From Gammaproteobacteria bacterium (lineage in GTDB: Bacteria > Pseudomonadota > Gammaproteobacteria > Thiohalospirales > Thiohalospiraceae): a stretch of DNA of 23,496 nucleotides. A model generated the notes under the pieces. The model saw nothing but the letters and a program-made list of their open reading frames with translations, was not told where the DNA came from and searched no databases. The stretch is from NCBI GenBank assembly GCA_011322575.1, contig DRMK01000120.1, positions 1-23,496 of the forward strand, read 5' to 3'. The position numbers were made by a program, and so were the translations under genes. Shown piece by piece: positions 14,603 to 22,732 of the stretch (positions are counted from its first letter, which is position 1; each line of letters opens with the position of its first letter).

Positions 14603-15549
14603 CCGCCCAAGATGGTACCGGGGATCCCCAGCTCCGGATGTCCGTTGAGAAACTCCGCGGCGCCCATCTGCCTCCCACCGGCCCCCTGCAGCCGCAGGAT
14701 GCGCAGCACCCCCTCCCCGGTAGCCACCTCGATCCCCTGCCGGCCAGCCCGCAGCACGGTCCCGGGCGCCTCCCTCACGTCGCGCTCCCCGGGCAGATCC
14801 GCCTGCCAGATGCGCAACGGCTCCCCGCCGATGGTGGTTCGCGCCACCGGCCAGGGGTTGAATGCCCGGATGCACCGCTCCAGCTCCAGCGCTGGCCGGC
14901 TCCACTCCAGCCGGGCCTCACCCTTCTCCAGTTTGCGGGCGTAGGTGGCCCGCGCCTCGTCTTGGGGCAGCGGATCGAGGGAACCCTCCACGAGCGATTG
15001 CAGGGTTTCGAGCAGGGCCCGGGCCCCCAGCCCGGCGAGCCGATGGTGCAACGTGTGGGCGGTATCGCCGGCGTGGATCGGAGTAACCAGCCGGTGCAGC
15101 ACCGGACCGGTATCCAGCCCCTGTTCCATCTGCATGATGCTCACGCCGGTTTCGCGATCACCGGCCATTATGGCGCGCTGGATGGGGGCGGCGCCGCGCC
15201 AGCGCGGCAACAGCGAGGCGTGCACGTTGATGCAGCCAAGGCGCGGCGCTTCCAGCACCGCTTGCGGCAGCAGCAGGCCGTAGGCCGCCACCACCATCAG
15301 ATCAGCCCGCAGGGCGCGCAACCGCTGCGCTTCGGCATCATCGAGCGCCGGTGGCTGATAGACGGGCAGCCGGTGCCGCTCGGCCACTCTTTTTACCGCG
15401 CTGGCGGTGAGCCTGCGCCCCCTGCCCGCCGGCCGATCCGGCTGGGTATAGACCGCGCAGATCATGTGGTGCCCGCTCAGCAGGGCCTCCAGGGAGGTGG
15501 CGGCAAACTCCGGGGTGCCGGCGAATACGATACGCAGGGGGGCGCTCAT
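14599..15549 (-). CDS. fmt: Methionyl-tRNA formyltransferase
   Basis: This 316-residue enzyme formylates Met-tRNAfMet with 10-formyl-tetrahydrofolate for translation initiation. It has the N-terminal FAGTPEFA motif (9-16), the catalytic segment INVHASLLPRWRGAAPIQ (107-124; N108, H110) and GLDTGPV with D146, followed by the C-terminal OB-like tRNA-binding domain (about 210-310). Length is typical. It begins 21 bases after the def stop and overlaps rsmB by four bases, the common def-fmt-rsmB arrangement of gammaproteobacteria. Confidence 0.98.
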   Translation of the reverse strand: MSAPLRIVFAGTPEFAATSLEALLSGHHMICAVYTQPDRPAGRGRRLTASAVKRVAERHRLPVYQPPALDDAEAQRLRALRADLMVVAAYGLLLPQAVLEAPRLGCINVHASLLPRWRGAAPIQRAIMAGDRETGVSIMQMEQGLDTGPVLHRLVTPIHAGDTAHTLHHRLAGLGARALLETLQSLVEGSLDPLPQDEARATYARKLEKGEARLEWSRPALELERCIRAFNPWPVARTTIGGEPLRIWQADLPGERDVREAPGTVLRAGRQGIEVATGEGVLRILRLQGAGGRQMGAAEFLNGHPELGIPGTILGG

Positions 15550-15570
15550 GAAACGACCATCGCGGCGGGC

Positions 15571-16074
15571 CTACCCGGCCCTGCGGCGCAGCTTCTCCAG
15601 TTTCTTGCGGATCCGCTGCCGCTTCATCTCCGAGAGATAGTCCACGAACAGCTTTCCCTCCAGGTGATCCATCTCATGCTGGATACAGACCGCCAGCAGC
15701 CCCTCGGCCTCCTGCTCGAACGGCTCGCCGTTGCGGTCCATGGCGCAAAACCTGATCTGCGCGGCACGCTGCACCGGCTCGTAGAAACCGGGCACGGAGA
15801 GACACCCCTCGTCATTGAGCTCCTGTCCGGAACTCTCCAGCAGCTGCGGATTGATCAGCACCAGCGGCTGGTCGCGCTGCTCCGACACATCCACCACCAG
15901 TAGCCGCAGCTGTACATCCACCTGGGGCGCGGCCAGGCCAATGCCGGGTGCCTCGTACATGGTCTGAAACATGTCGTCTATCAACTGCCGCAACCGGTCG
16001 TCGAACACGGTGACCGGCTCCGCCCGCCTGCGCAGGCGGGGATCGGGGTAGCGGAGGATTGGAAGCTTGGCCAT
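15571..16074 (-). CDS. def: Peptide deformylase
   Basis: This 167-residue metalloenzyme removes the formyl group from nascent proteins. All three family motifs are intact: GIGLAAPQ (44-51), EGCLSVP (89-95, metal ligand C91) and QHEMDHLEG (132-140, ligands H133 and H137, catalytic E134). The start is the ATG at 16074, giving MAKLPILRYPDPRL, the classic beginning of Def; the frame remains open far upstream but that part is antisense to the LysM gene. It is first in the def-fmt-rsmB unit and divergent from the LysM gene, with an 87-base gap that holds promoter-like sequence. Confidence 0.98.
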   Translation of the reverse strand: MAKLPILRYPDPRLRRRAEPVTVFDDRLRQLIDDMFQTMYEAPGIGLAAPQVDVQLRLLVVDVSEQRDQPLVLINPQLLESSGQELNDEGCLSVPGFYEPVQRAAQIRFCAMDRNGEPFEQEAEGLLAVCIQHEMDHLEGKLFVDYLSEMKRQRIRKKLEKLRRRAG

Positions 16075-16108
16075 CTGAAAGCAGGTGTAACGGCTGCGGT
16101 TAAGAATA

Positions 16109-16136
16109 ATGATACTCGAACCGATATAGATTGTAA
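16109..16136 (-). promoter_or_regulatory. Sigma70-like promoter for def-fmt-rsmB
   Basis: On the minus strand TTACAA (16136-16131) is followed after 16 bases by TATCAT (16114-16109), about 35 bases before the def ATG. The same AT-rich gap also carries, on the plus strand, TTAAGA (16100-16105) and TATAGA (16125-16130) 19 bases apart, which may drive the LysM gene. Predicted by eye. Confidence 0.45.
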
Positions 16137-16161
16137 CGTAACCAACCCGAAGGGAATGTAG

Positions 16162-17211
16162 ATGGTCTCCATGTTCGACATTGCGGGCAGAACCGTTGCC
16201 CTCGTGCTGCTGATCTGCTGCGCGGCCAGCCCGGCCATGGCGCAGAAAATCGACCTGAACCCTGCTCACCCGGAGCGCTACGTGGTGGTCAAGGGAGACA
16301 CCTTGTGGGATATTTCGGCACGCTTCCTGCGCGATCCCTGGCTGTGGCCGGAGGTATGGCAGGCCAATCCGCAGATCGCCAACCCACATCTCATCTATCC
16401 GGGCGATACCATAGCCCTGGAGTACCGGGACGGCAAGCCGGTGCTGCGGCTGGAGCGGGGCCGCAGAACGGTCAAGCTCTCCCCCAAGGTGCGCGTGCGG
16501 GAGCTGGACCAGGCCATCCCCACCATCGACCCCGAGGCCATACGCCACTTCCTGAATCGGGCCCGGGTGGCGAGCGAGGAGGAGCTGAATCTGGCCCCCT
16601 ACGTGCTGGGAGGAGTGGAGCGGCGCCTGCTGTCCGCGATTCCGGGAGAACGCATCTACGCACGCGGCGTTACCGGCCCGGAGGCTGCCAGCTTCGGCAT
16701 ATACCGTATTGGCAAAAAATATCTCAATCCGGCGGATGAAAAGGATGTTCTGGGACATGAAGTGGTGCGGGTGGCTACAGCGGTACTGGAAAAGGGCGGA
16801 GACCCCGCAACCCTGCGCATCACCGGCATCAACCGCGAGATCCGGGCCGGCGACCGCCTGCTGCCCCTGGGCAGGGACAGCGCCGCCGATCAATTCCTGT
16901 TTCCGCGCGCGCCGCGGGCCGGAACCAGGGGTAGCATAATCTCGGTCTTCGACGGGGTAACCATGGTAGGGCAATACCAGGGTGTGGTGCTCAACCTGGG
17001 ACGCCAGCAGGGGATCCAGCCAGGCCATGTGCTGGCGGTCTATCAGGCCAACGGCAAGATACAGGATCCGGTTACCGGAGAACGGGTGGAGCTGCCGGAT
17101 GAGCGCGCCGGCGTGCTGCTGGTGTTCCGCACCTTCGATCGGGTGAGCTACGCGTTGTTGATGGAGTCCACGCGGCCGGTCAGGGTTGGGGATGGTGTGC
17201 GTAATCCGTGA
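16162..17211 (+). CDS. Exported LysM-domain protein
   Basis: This 349-residue protein starts with a signal peptide (VALVLLICCAASPAMA, cleavage near residue 27). A LysM domain spans about residues 39-86: YVVVKGDTLWDIS, DPWLWPEVWQANP, and IYPGDTIAL; LysM binds peptidoglycan glycan strands. The remaining 260 residues are a conserved tail seen in proteins encoded next to dprA in many gammaproteobacteria; its function is not known to me. AGGGA lies eight bases before the ATG at 16162; a second in-frame ATG three codons on is possible. Its TGA stop falls in the first unit of a heptamer repeat that leads into dprA. It is divergent from def. Confidence 0.93.
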   Translation: MVSMFDIAGRTVALVLLICCAASPAMAQKIDLNPAHPERYVVVKGDTLWDISARFLRDPWLWPEVWQANPQIANPHLIYPGDTIALEYRDGKPVLRLERGRRTVKLSPKVRVRELDQAIPTIDPEAIRHFLNRARVASEEELNLAPYVLGGVERRLLSAIPGERIYARGVTGPEAASFGIYRIGKKYLNPADEKDVLGHEVVRVATAVLEKGGDPATLRITGINREIRAGDRLLPLGRDSAADQFLFPRAPRAGTRGSIISVFDGVTMVGQYQGVVLNLGRQQGIQPGHVLAVYQANGKIQDPVTGERVELPDERAGVLLVFRTFDRVSYALLMESTRPVRVGDGVRNP

Positions 17212-17249
17212 TTCGTGACTCGTGATTCGTGATTCGTGATTCGTGACTG
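17208..17249 (+). repeat. Heptamer tandem repeat GTGATTC x6
   Basis: Six units of seven bases: GTGATTC, GTGACTC, GTGATTC three times, then GTGACTG. The first unit holds the TGA stop of the LysM gene and the last unit supplies the GTG taken as the dprA start, so the repeat is the entire 31-base spacer. On the minus strand it reads GAATCAC repeats; similar arrays occur widely in proteobacterial genomes. Confidence 0.95.
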
Positions 17250-18379
17250 GTAATGGTTCTGGGGCGGATGGAGCGTATCCCTGGCTGACGTTGTGGCGCG
17301 CGCCCGGCATCGGTGCACGACGCTTCATGCAGCTGCTGGAACGGTTCGGTACCCCTGCCGCGGTGCTGAGCGCCGGGCAGGCGCAGTTGAGGGAGGCGGG
17401 AATCAGCGATCCCGCCACCCTTGCATGGCTGCAGGAGCCGGACGAGAGCGCCGTGGCCCGGGATCTGGAGTGGCTGGAGCAGCCGGGGAACCATCTGCTT
17501 ACCATAGAGTCATCCGGCTATCCTCCCCTGCTGCGCGAAATCCCCGACCCGCCACCCCTGCTGTTCGTGCGCGGCGAGCCGGCCCTGCTGCGCCACCCCC
17601 AGCTGGCTGTGGTGGGAAGCCGCAGCGCCACCGCTCCCGGACGTGAAACCGCATTTGCCTTCGCCCACCAGCTGTCCGCGCAGGGGATGGCCATCACCAG
17701 CGGCCTGGCTCTCGGTATCGATGCCGCGGCCCACCGCGGCACCCTGGCGGGTAGCGGCCTCACCGTGGCGGTGACCGGCACCGGGCCAGACCGGATCTAC
17801 CCGGCGCGCAACCGGCTCCTTGCCCACGAGATTGCGGAGCGTGGCGTGCTGGTCTCCGAGTTCCCCGTCGGCACCGCCCCGGCCCGCGCCAACTTTCCGC
17901 GCCGCAACCGCATCATCAGCGGACTGGCGTTGGGCACGCTGGTGGTGGAAGCCACCACCCACAGCGGCTCCCTTATCACCGCCCGCCTGGCTGCCGAGCA
18001 GGGGCGCGAGGTGTTTGCCGTTCCCGGCTCCATCCGGAATCCACAGGCGCGAGGCTGTCACCTTCTGATCCGCCAGGGCGCGAGGCTGGTGGAAAGCGCA
18101 GCCGACATCCTGGAGGAGCTTCGCAGCACCCTGACCATCGCACTGCAGAACGGTTCCGGCGCGCCGGAACGGGAGAAACCCGAAGAGGTCCAACCGGACG
18201 GGGAGTATGCAATCCTGCTCGACGCCATGGGGTTCGACCCGGTTTCGGTCGATACTATAGTTGAACGGAGTGGATTGACGACAGAGGAAGTTTCCTCCAT
18301 GCTGTTGGTACTGGAATTGCAGGATCGGGTAAAATCCATACCCGGTGGCCTTTACAGCAGGTCCGGCAAGGGGATGTGA
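17243..18379 (+). CDS. dprA: DNA-processing protein DprA (Smf)
   Basis: DprA loads RecA on incoming single-stranded DNA during natural transformation. The 378-residue product shows an N-terminal helix-hairpin/SAM-like part (about 14-90), the Rossmann-like core with VVGSRSAT (123-130), ITSGLALGIDAAAH (151-164), FPRRNRIISGL (218-228), EVFAVPG (256-262) and ARGCHLLIRQGA (269-280), and a C-terminal winged-helix (about 320-370). The only suitable start before the conserved YPWLTLWRAPGIG is the GTG at 17243; an in-frame TGA lies at 17237. No clear ribosome binding site is present in the repeat upstream, so translation may be weak or coupled to the LysM gene. The stop is three bases from smg. Confidence 0.96.
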   Translation: MTGNGSGADGAYPWLTLWRAPGIGARRFMQLLERFGTPAAVLSAGQAQLREAGISDPATLAWLQEPDESAVARDLEWLEQPGNHLLTIESSGYPPLLREIPDPPPLLFVRGEPALLRHPQLAVVGSRSATAPGRETAFAFAHQLSAQGMAITSGLALGIDAAAHRGTLAGSGLTVAVTGTGPDRIYPARNRLLAHEIAERGVLVSEFPVGTAPARANFPRRNRIISGLALGTLVVEATTHSGSLITARLAAEQGREVFAVPGSIRNPQARGCHLLIRQGARLVESAADILEELRSTLTIALQNGSGAPEREKPEEVQPDGEYAILLDAMGFDPVSVDTIVERSGLTTEEVSSMLLVLELQDRVKSIPGGLYSRSGKGM

Positions 18380-18382
18380 ACC

Positions 18383-18859
18383 ATGAAAGAGTCCGTACTC
18401 GATGTACTTATGTACCTGTTCGAAAACTACATTTATGACGATGTGGAGATCGGGCCGGATGAAGAGGCGCTGCGCACCGAGCTGAGCGCGGCCGGCTTTC
18501 GCAATGTGGAGATAGACAAGGCGCTGGGCTGGCTGGAGGGCCTGGCCAACCTGCAGGAGAACCTGAGCGCAGCTCCCTTGTGCAGCCACTCCATCCGCTT
18601 GTACACCGAAGCGGAGTGTGAAAAACTGGATCGGGAGGCGCGCGGTTTCCTGCTGTTCCTGGAGCAGGTTGCGGTGCTGGACCAGGTGAGCCGCGAGATG
18701 GTAATCGACCGCATCATGGCCTTGGAAGCGGACGAGATCGATCTGGACCAGCTCAAGTGGGTGGTGTTGATGGTGCTGTTCAACATGCCTGGACAGGAGG
18801 CCGCCTTCGCCTGGATGGAGGACATGGTGTTCAACGACATGCCGGTCAGCCTGCACTGA
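18383..18859 (+). CDS. smg: Smg family protein (DUF494)
   Basis: This acidic, helical protein of 158 residues begins MKESVLDVLMYLFENY, the typical start of Smg, and contains ALGWLEGLANLQ and a C-terminal LKWVVLMVLFNMPGQEAAF block. Smg lies next to dprA in most gammaproteobacteria and its function is unknown; there are no membrane segments or catalytic motifs. It begins three bases after the dprA stop, consistent with one transcript, and is followed by an intrinsic terminator. Confidence 0.95.
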   Translation: MKESVLDVLMYLFENYIYDDVEIGPDEEALRTELSAAGFRNVEIDKALGWLEGLANLQENLSAAPLCSHSIRLYTEAECEKLDREARGFLLFLEQVAVLDQVSREMVIDRIMALEADEIDLDQLKWVVLMVLFNMPGQEAAFAWMEDMVFNDMPVSLH

Positions 18860-18897
18860 GCGGATGGCGTCACCCCATCCCCGTTTCATAGTCGAAC

Positions 18898-18919
18898 GCC
18901 CGCGCCAGCGGGCTTTTTT
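18898..18919 (+). terminator. Intrinsic terminator after smg
   Basis: A perfect six-base-pair GC stem (GCCCGC 18898-18903, loop GCCA, GCGGGC 18908-18913) is followed directly by six T residues (18914-18919). It closes the LysM-dprA-smg unit. The topA ATG is only six bases beyond the T-run, which leaves no space for a separate promoter between them. Confidence 0.85.
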
Positions 18920-18925
18920 CGGAAT

Positions 18926-21229
18926 ATGGCAAAAAATCTGGTAATAGTGGAGTCGCCCGCCAAGGCGAAAACCATCAAGAAATACCTGGGCAAGGAGTTC
19001 GAGGTGCTCGCCTCCTACGGACATGTGCGCGACCTGCTGCCCAAGGAGGGAGCGGTGGATCCGGCCCATGACTTTGCCATGAAATACCGCATCATCGACA
19101 AGAACGCCCGGCATGTGGATGCCATCGCCAAGGCGTTGAAAAAGGCCGATGCCCTCTATCTGGCCACCGACCCGGACCGCGAGGGGGAGGCCATCTCGTG
19201 GCACCTTTACGAGCTGCTGAAGAAACGCAAGGCGCTGGAGGGCAAGAAGGTGGGGCGGGTGGTGTTCCACGAGATTACCAGGCGCGCCATCCAGGAGGCC
19301 ATCCAGAACCCGCGGGAGCTCTCCACCGACCTGATCAACGCTCAGCAGGCGCGCCGCGCGCTGGACTACCTAGTGGGCTTCAACCTCTCTCCGCTGCTGT
19401 GGAAGAAGATCCGGCGTGGCCTCTCCGCCGGCCGCGTCCAGAGTCCGGCGCTGCGCCTGATCGTGGAACGGGAGGAGGAGATTGAGAGATTCCGCTCCCG
19501 GGAGTACTGGACCATCGAGGCCGACCTGGCGGCTGCGGGGCAGAAGTTCCCCGCCAGGCTGACCTACTATCAGGGAGAGAAGCTAGGCCAGTTCAGCATC
19601 ACCAGCGGAGAGCGGGCCGGGGAGGTGGAGCAAACCCTGACCAGGGCCGCCGGTGGCAAGCTGCTGGTCACCAGGGTTGAGAAGAAGCAGCGCCGGCGCA
19701 ACCCGGCGGCGCCCTTTACCACCTCCACGCTGCAGCAGGAGGCATCGCGTAAGCTCGGGTTCACCGCCCAACGCACCATGCGCATCGCCCAGCAGCTCTA
19801 CGAGGGTGTGGACATCGGTGGCGAAACCGTCGGTCTCATCACCTACATGCGCACCGACTCGGTGACCCTGGCCCAGGAGGCGCTAGAGGAGATCCGCGCC
19901 CTGATTGGCGAACGCTACGGCAGCGCCGCCCTGCCCGGCAAGCCGCGTCTGTACAAGACCAAGGCCAAGAACGCCCAGGAGGCCCACGAGGCGATCCGGC
20001 CCACCTCCGCGCACCACCTGCCGGAGGTCGTCAGGCAGCACCTCAGCAAGGAGCAGTACAAGCTCTACGACCTGGTCTGGAAGCGCACCATCGCCTGCCA
20101 GATGATCCACGCCACCATCGACACCGTTGCGGTGGAGATGCAGGCGGGAAAACCGGGCAACCTGTTCCGCGCCACCGGCTCCACGGTCGTCAATCCCGGC
20201 TTCATGGCGGTCTACCAGGAGGGACGTGATGACAGCAAGGAGAGCGACGAGAAGGAGCGCCTGCTGCCTCCCCTCCAGAAGGGGGACCAGGTGGATCTGC
20301 TCGCCATCCGCCCCGAGCAGCACTTCACCGAGCCGCCCCCGCGCTACACCGAGGCCAGCCTGGTCAAGGCGCTGGAGGAGTATGGCATCGGACGCCCCTC
20401 TACCTACGCCAGCATCATCTCCACCCTGCAAAACCGGGAGTATGTGGAGATGGACCGCAAGCGCTTCATCCCCACCGACGTGGGACGCATCGTCAACAGG
20501 TTCCTCACCCAGCACTTTACCCGTTACGTGGACTACAACTTCACCGCCAACCTGGAGAACGAGCTGGATGAGATTTCGCGCGGCGAACGGGAGTGGATCC
20601 CGGTGCTGCGGGAGTTCTGGGAACCCTTCATCGAGCTGGTACACGACAAGGAGAGCAACGTCAGCCGCAAGGATGTGACCCGGGAGGAGCTGGACGAGGC
20701 CTGCCCCAAATGCGGCAAGCCGCTCGCCATCCAGCTGGGACGGCGCGGGCGCTTCATCGGCTGCACCGGCTACCCGGAGTGTGACTACACCCGCAACCTG
20801 AACGAGGAGGCAGGCTCGACCGGGCCGGAGCTGGTGGAAGGGCGCAGCTGTCCGGAGTGCAACTCGGCGCTCATCATTCGCCAGGGACGTTACGGCAAGT
20901 TCATCGGCTGCAGCAGCTATCCCGAGTGCCGCTACATCGAACCGCTGGAGAAGCCGGTGGACACAGGGGTACCCTGCCCCCAATGCAGCAAGGGAACCAT
21001 GTTCAAGCGCAAGTCCCGCTCCGGCAAGGTATTCTACTCCTGCTCCAGATACCCGGAGTGCAGCTACGCCATCTGGAACGAGCCGGTGGCGGAGCCCTGC
21101 CCCGAGTGTGGCTGGCCAATTCTCACCATCAAGACCACCAAGCGGCGGGGCACGGAAAAGGTCTGTCCGCAGCGGGAGTGCAGCTTCACCCAGCCCTGGG
21201 AGGGCGGGGAGATGGCCAGTACCGGGTGA
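18926..21229 (+). CDS. topA: DNA topoisomerase I
   Basis: This type IA topoisomerase (767 residues) relaxes negative supercoils. It has the Toprim domain with NLVIVESPAKAKTI (4-17) and ATDPDREGEAISWH (80-93), LSAGRVQSPALRLI (166-179), the catalytic tyrosine Y307 in ITYMRTDS, and GIGRPSTYASI (487-497). The C-terminus holds zinc-ribbon repeats with CxxC pairs beginning at C593, C642, C684 and C725; the last uses a CPQREC second half. The N-terminal sequence fixes the ATG at 18926. The only purine-rich sequence before it, CGGAA, is too close for a good ribosome binding site, and an intrinsic terminator ends six bases upstream. The stop overlaps tsaC as GTGA. Confidence 0.98.
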   Translation: MAKNLVIVESPAKAKTIKKYLGKEFEVLASYGHVRDLLPKEGAVDPAHDFAMKYRIIDKNARHVDAIAKALKKADALYLATDPDREGEAISWHLYELLKKRKALEGKKVGRVVFHEITRRAIQEAIQNPRELSTDLINAQQARRALDYLVGFNLSPLLWKKIRRGLSAGRVQSPALRLIVEREEEIERFRSREYWTIEADLAAAGQKFPARLTYYQGEKLGQFSITSGERAGEVEQTLTRAAGGKLLVTRVEKKQRRRNPAAPFTTSTLQQEASRKLGFTAQRTMRIAQQLYEGVDIGGETVGLITYMRTDSVTLAQEALEEIRALIGERYGSAALPGKPRLYKTKAKNAQEAHEAIRPTSAHHLPEVVRQHLSKEQYKLYDLVWKRTIACQMIHATIDTVAVEMQAGKPGNLFRATGSTVVNPGFMAVYQEGRDDSKESDEKERLLPPLQKGDQVDLLAIRPEQHFTEPPPRYTEASLVKALEEYGIGRPSTYASIISTLQNREYVEMDRKRFIPTDVGRIVNRFLTQHFTRYVDYNFTANLENELDEISRGEREWIPVLREFWEPFIELVHDKESNVSRKDVTREELDEACPKCGKPLAIQLGRRGRFIGCTGYPECDYTRNLNEEAGSTGPELVEGRSCPECNSALIIRQGRYGKFIGCSSYPECRYIEPLEKPVDTGVPCPQCSKGTMFKRKSRSGKVFYSCSRYPECSYAIWNEPVAEPCPECGWPILTIKTTKRRGTEKVCPQRECSFTQPWEGGEMASTG

Positions 21230-21789
21230 AACAGGCACATTTCGCCCTGCGCCGGGCGCGCCGCACACTCAGCCAGGGAGGAGTGGTTGCCTATCCCACT
21301 GAGGCGGTCTACGGGCTGGGGTGCGACCCGCTGGATGACGACGCCGTGGGGCGGCTGCTGGAGATGAAGGGACGCCCGGTCCACAAGGGACTGATCCTGA
21401 TCGCCGCGGAGTTCTCCCAGCTGCTGCCCTTCATCGAATCACCTTGCGCGGACGGGCTACAGCTGTTGAGGGAGAGCTGGCCGGGACCGGTCACCTGGGT
21501 GGTGGCAGCGCGCCCGGAGCTTCCCTTCTGGCTGCGCGGCAACCACGCTACCGTTGCGGTCAGGGTGACCGGCCATCCGCTGGCGGCGGCGCTGTGCCGC
21601 GCTTTCGGTGGAGCCCTGGTCTCCACCAGCGCCAACCCGGCGGGGCTGCCCCCGGCGCGCAGCCCGCTTGCCGTACGCCGCTATTTTGGCGAACAGGTGA
21701 ACCAAATCCTGCACGGCGCAACCGGCGGGCTGCGGAAGCCTACCGAGATCCGCAGCCTGGCCGACGGCAGGGTACTGCGCCCCGCCTGA
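21226..21789 (+). CDS. tsaC: Threonylcarbamoyl-AMP synthase, TsaC/YrdC
   Basis: The protein makes threonylcarbamoyl-AMP from threonine, bicarbonate and ATP for the t6A37 modification of tRNAs. The GTG at 21226 overlaps the topA stop as GTGA and gives 187 residues, a typical single-domain length. Motifs are GGVVAYPTEAVYGLGCDP (18-35), KGRPVHKGLILIAA (48-61), SWPGPVTWV (84-92) and ALVSTSANPAG (130-140). The larger frame extending back to 20857 is an out-of-frame shadow of topA. It is likely co-transcribed with topA. Confidence 0.95.
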   Translation: MKQAHFALRRARRTLSQGGVVAYPTEAVYGLGCDPLDDDAVGRLLEMKGRPVHKGLILIAAEFSQLLPFIESPCADGLQLLRESWPGPVTWVVAARPELPFWLRGNHATVAVRVTGHPLAAALCRAFGGALVSTSANPAGLPPARSPLAVRRYFGEQVNQILHGATGGLRKPTEIRSLADGRVLRPA

Positions 21790-21804
21790 ATGGAGGATCA
21801 TGGC

Positions 21805-22023
21805 ATGTCCCCACCCCGGAAATCACACCCATCCACCCGCCTGGGCCTGCTATCGCTGCTGACAGGCTTGGTCGGCTCCGCCATCGCCTACCTGGGCCTC
21901 TGGATCGAATCGGACAACGTGGGACTTGCTGGCTTCGGCCTCGTGGCGGTGGCGGTGCTCGGCGCCGTAGGCTCCCTGCTGTGGAACGCCATCTGGGTGA
22001 TCAGCAGCAAATGGCGGGGCTGA
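21805..22023 (+). CDS. Small two-helix membrane protein, unknown function
   Basis: I do not recognise this 72-residue protein. The ATG at 21805 is preceded by a perfect GGAGG with eight-base spacing, which favours it over the in-frame ATG at 21790 that overlaps the Shine-Dalgarno. A short basic, proline-containing start (MSPPRKSHPSTR) leads to two hydrophobic segments, about 13-36 and 44-65, joined by IESDNVG, so it is probably a helical hairpin in the inner membrane with a short tail KWRG. It is 15 bases after tsaC and probably its operon partner. It converges on queC across a 31-base gap; an eight-base inverted repeat (22024-22031 with 22059-22066) spans the two ends. Confidence 0.75.
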   Translation: MSPPRKSHPSTRLGLLSLLTGLVGSAIAYLGLWIESDNVGLAGFGLVAVAVLGAVGSLLWNAIWVISSKWRG

Positions 22024-22054
22024 TACCGCTGTGGCAACCCCATGCGCACAGCCC

Positions 22055-22732
22055 TCAGCAGCGGTAAAGCGTGGGATCCGGTACGCCGGCCTCCTGAAAC
22101 CCTTTCGCCCGCAACCGGCAGGAGTCACACACCCCGCAGGCGTGCCCCCGTTCGTCAGCGGCGTAGCAGGAGACCGTCCGGGAGTAATCCACCCCCAGCT
22201 CCACCCCCTTGCGGATAATCTCCGCCTTGCTCAGCTTCAGCAATGGCGCGCGGATCCGGAACCGTCCGCGCCCTTCCACCGCCGCGCGGGTGGCCAGGTT
22301 GGCGGTCTGCTCAAAGGAGCGTATGAACTCGGGGCGACAGTCGGGGTAGCCGGAGTAGTCCACCGCGTTGGCGCCGATGAAGATCTCCCACGCCTCCAGC
22401 ACCTCCGCCCAGGCCAGGGCGAGAGAGAGCAGCAGGGTATTGCGGGCCGGCACGTAGGTGACCGGGATCCCCTCGCCCGGCCGGGTCGGAATCTCGATGG
22501 CACTGTCGGTGAGTGCGGACCCGCCGATGCCACGCAGATCCAACTGCAGCCTCCTGTGCTCCTCCACTCCGATCTCCCGCGCCACGCGCCGCGCCGCCGC
22601 CAGTTCGCTGCCGTGGCGCTGGCCGTAATCCACGCTCAGGGCGTAACAGCGGTAACCCTCCGCGCGGGCGATGGCCAGAACGGTGGCGGAATCCAGCCCT
22701 CCGGAGAGCAGCACTACAGCCTTGTCACCCAT
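22055..22732 (-). CDS. queC: 7-cyano-7-deazaguanine (preQ0) synthase QueC
   Basis: QueC converts 7-carboxy-7-deazaguanine to preQ0 with ATP and ammonia, on the path to queuosine in tRNA. The 225-residue product has the PP-loop LLSGGLDSAT (8-17), VDYGQRH (34-40), YVPARNT (93-99), and the zinc site C189, C199, C202, C205 (ACGVCDSC). The ATG at 22732 has GAGGGG six bases upstream and gives the usual length. An in-frame ATG at 22756 and a frame open to 22900 are less likely. It overlaps the end of queE by 19 bases, so the two should be one operon. Confidence 0.97.
   Translation of the reverse strand: MGDKAVVLLSGGLDSATVLAIARAEGYRCYALSVDYGQRHGSELAAARRVAREIGVEEHRRLQLDLRGIGGSALTDSAIEIPTRPGEGIPVTYVPARNTLLLSLALAWAEVLEAWEIFIGANAVDYSGYPDCRPEFIRSFEQTANLATRAAVEGRGRFRIRAPLLKLSKAEIIRKGVELGVDYSRTVSCYAADERGHACGVCDSCRLRAKGFQEAGVPDPTLYRC

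Noticed and set aside
14603..14905. N-terminal extension of rsmB
   Set aside because: It lies inside fmt on the same strand in another frame with Gly/Ala/Arg-rich sequence; the ATG at 14602 overlaps the fmt stop and gives the standard length.
16075..17505. N-terminal extension of def giving a 644-residue protein
   Set aside because: The extension is antisense to the LysM and dprA genes and includes the translated heptamer repeat; the canonical Def start is at 16074.
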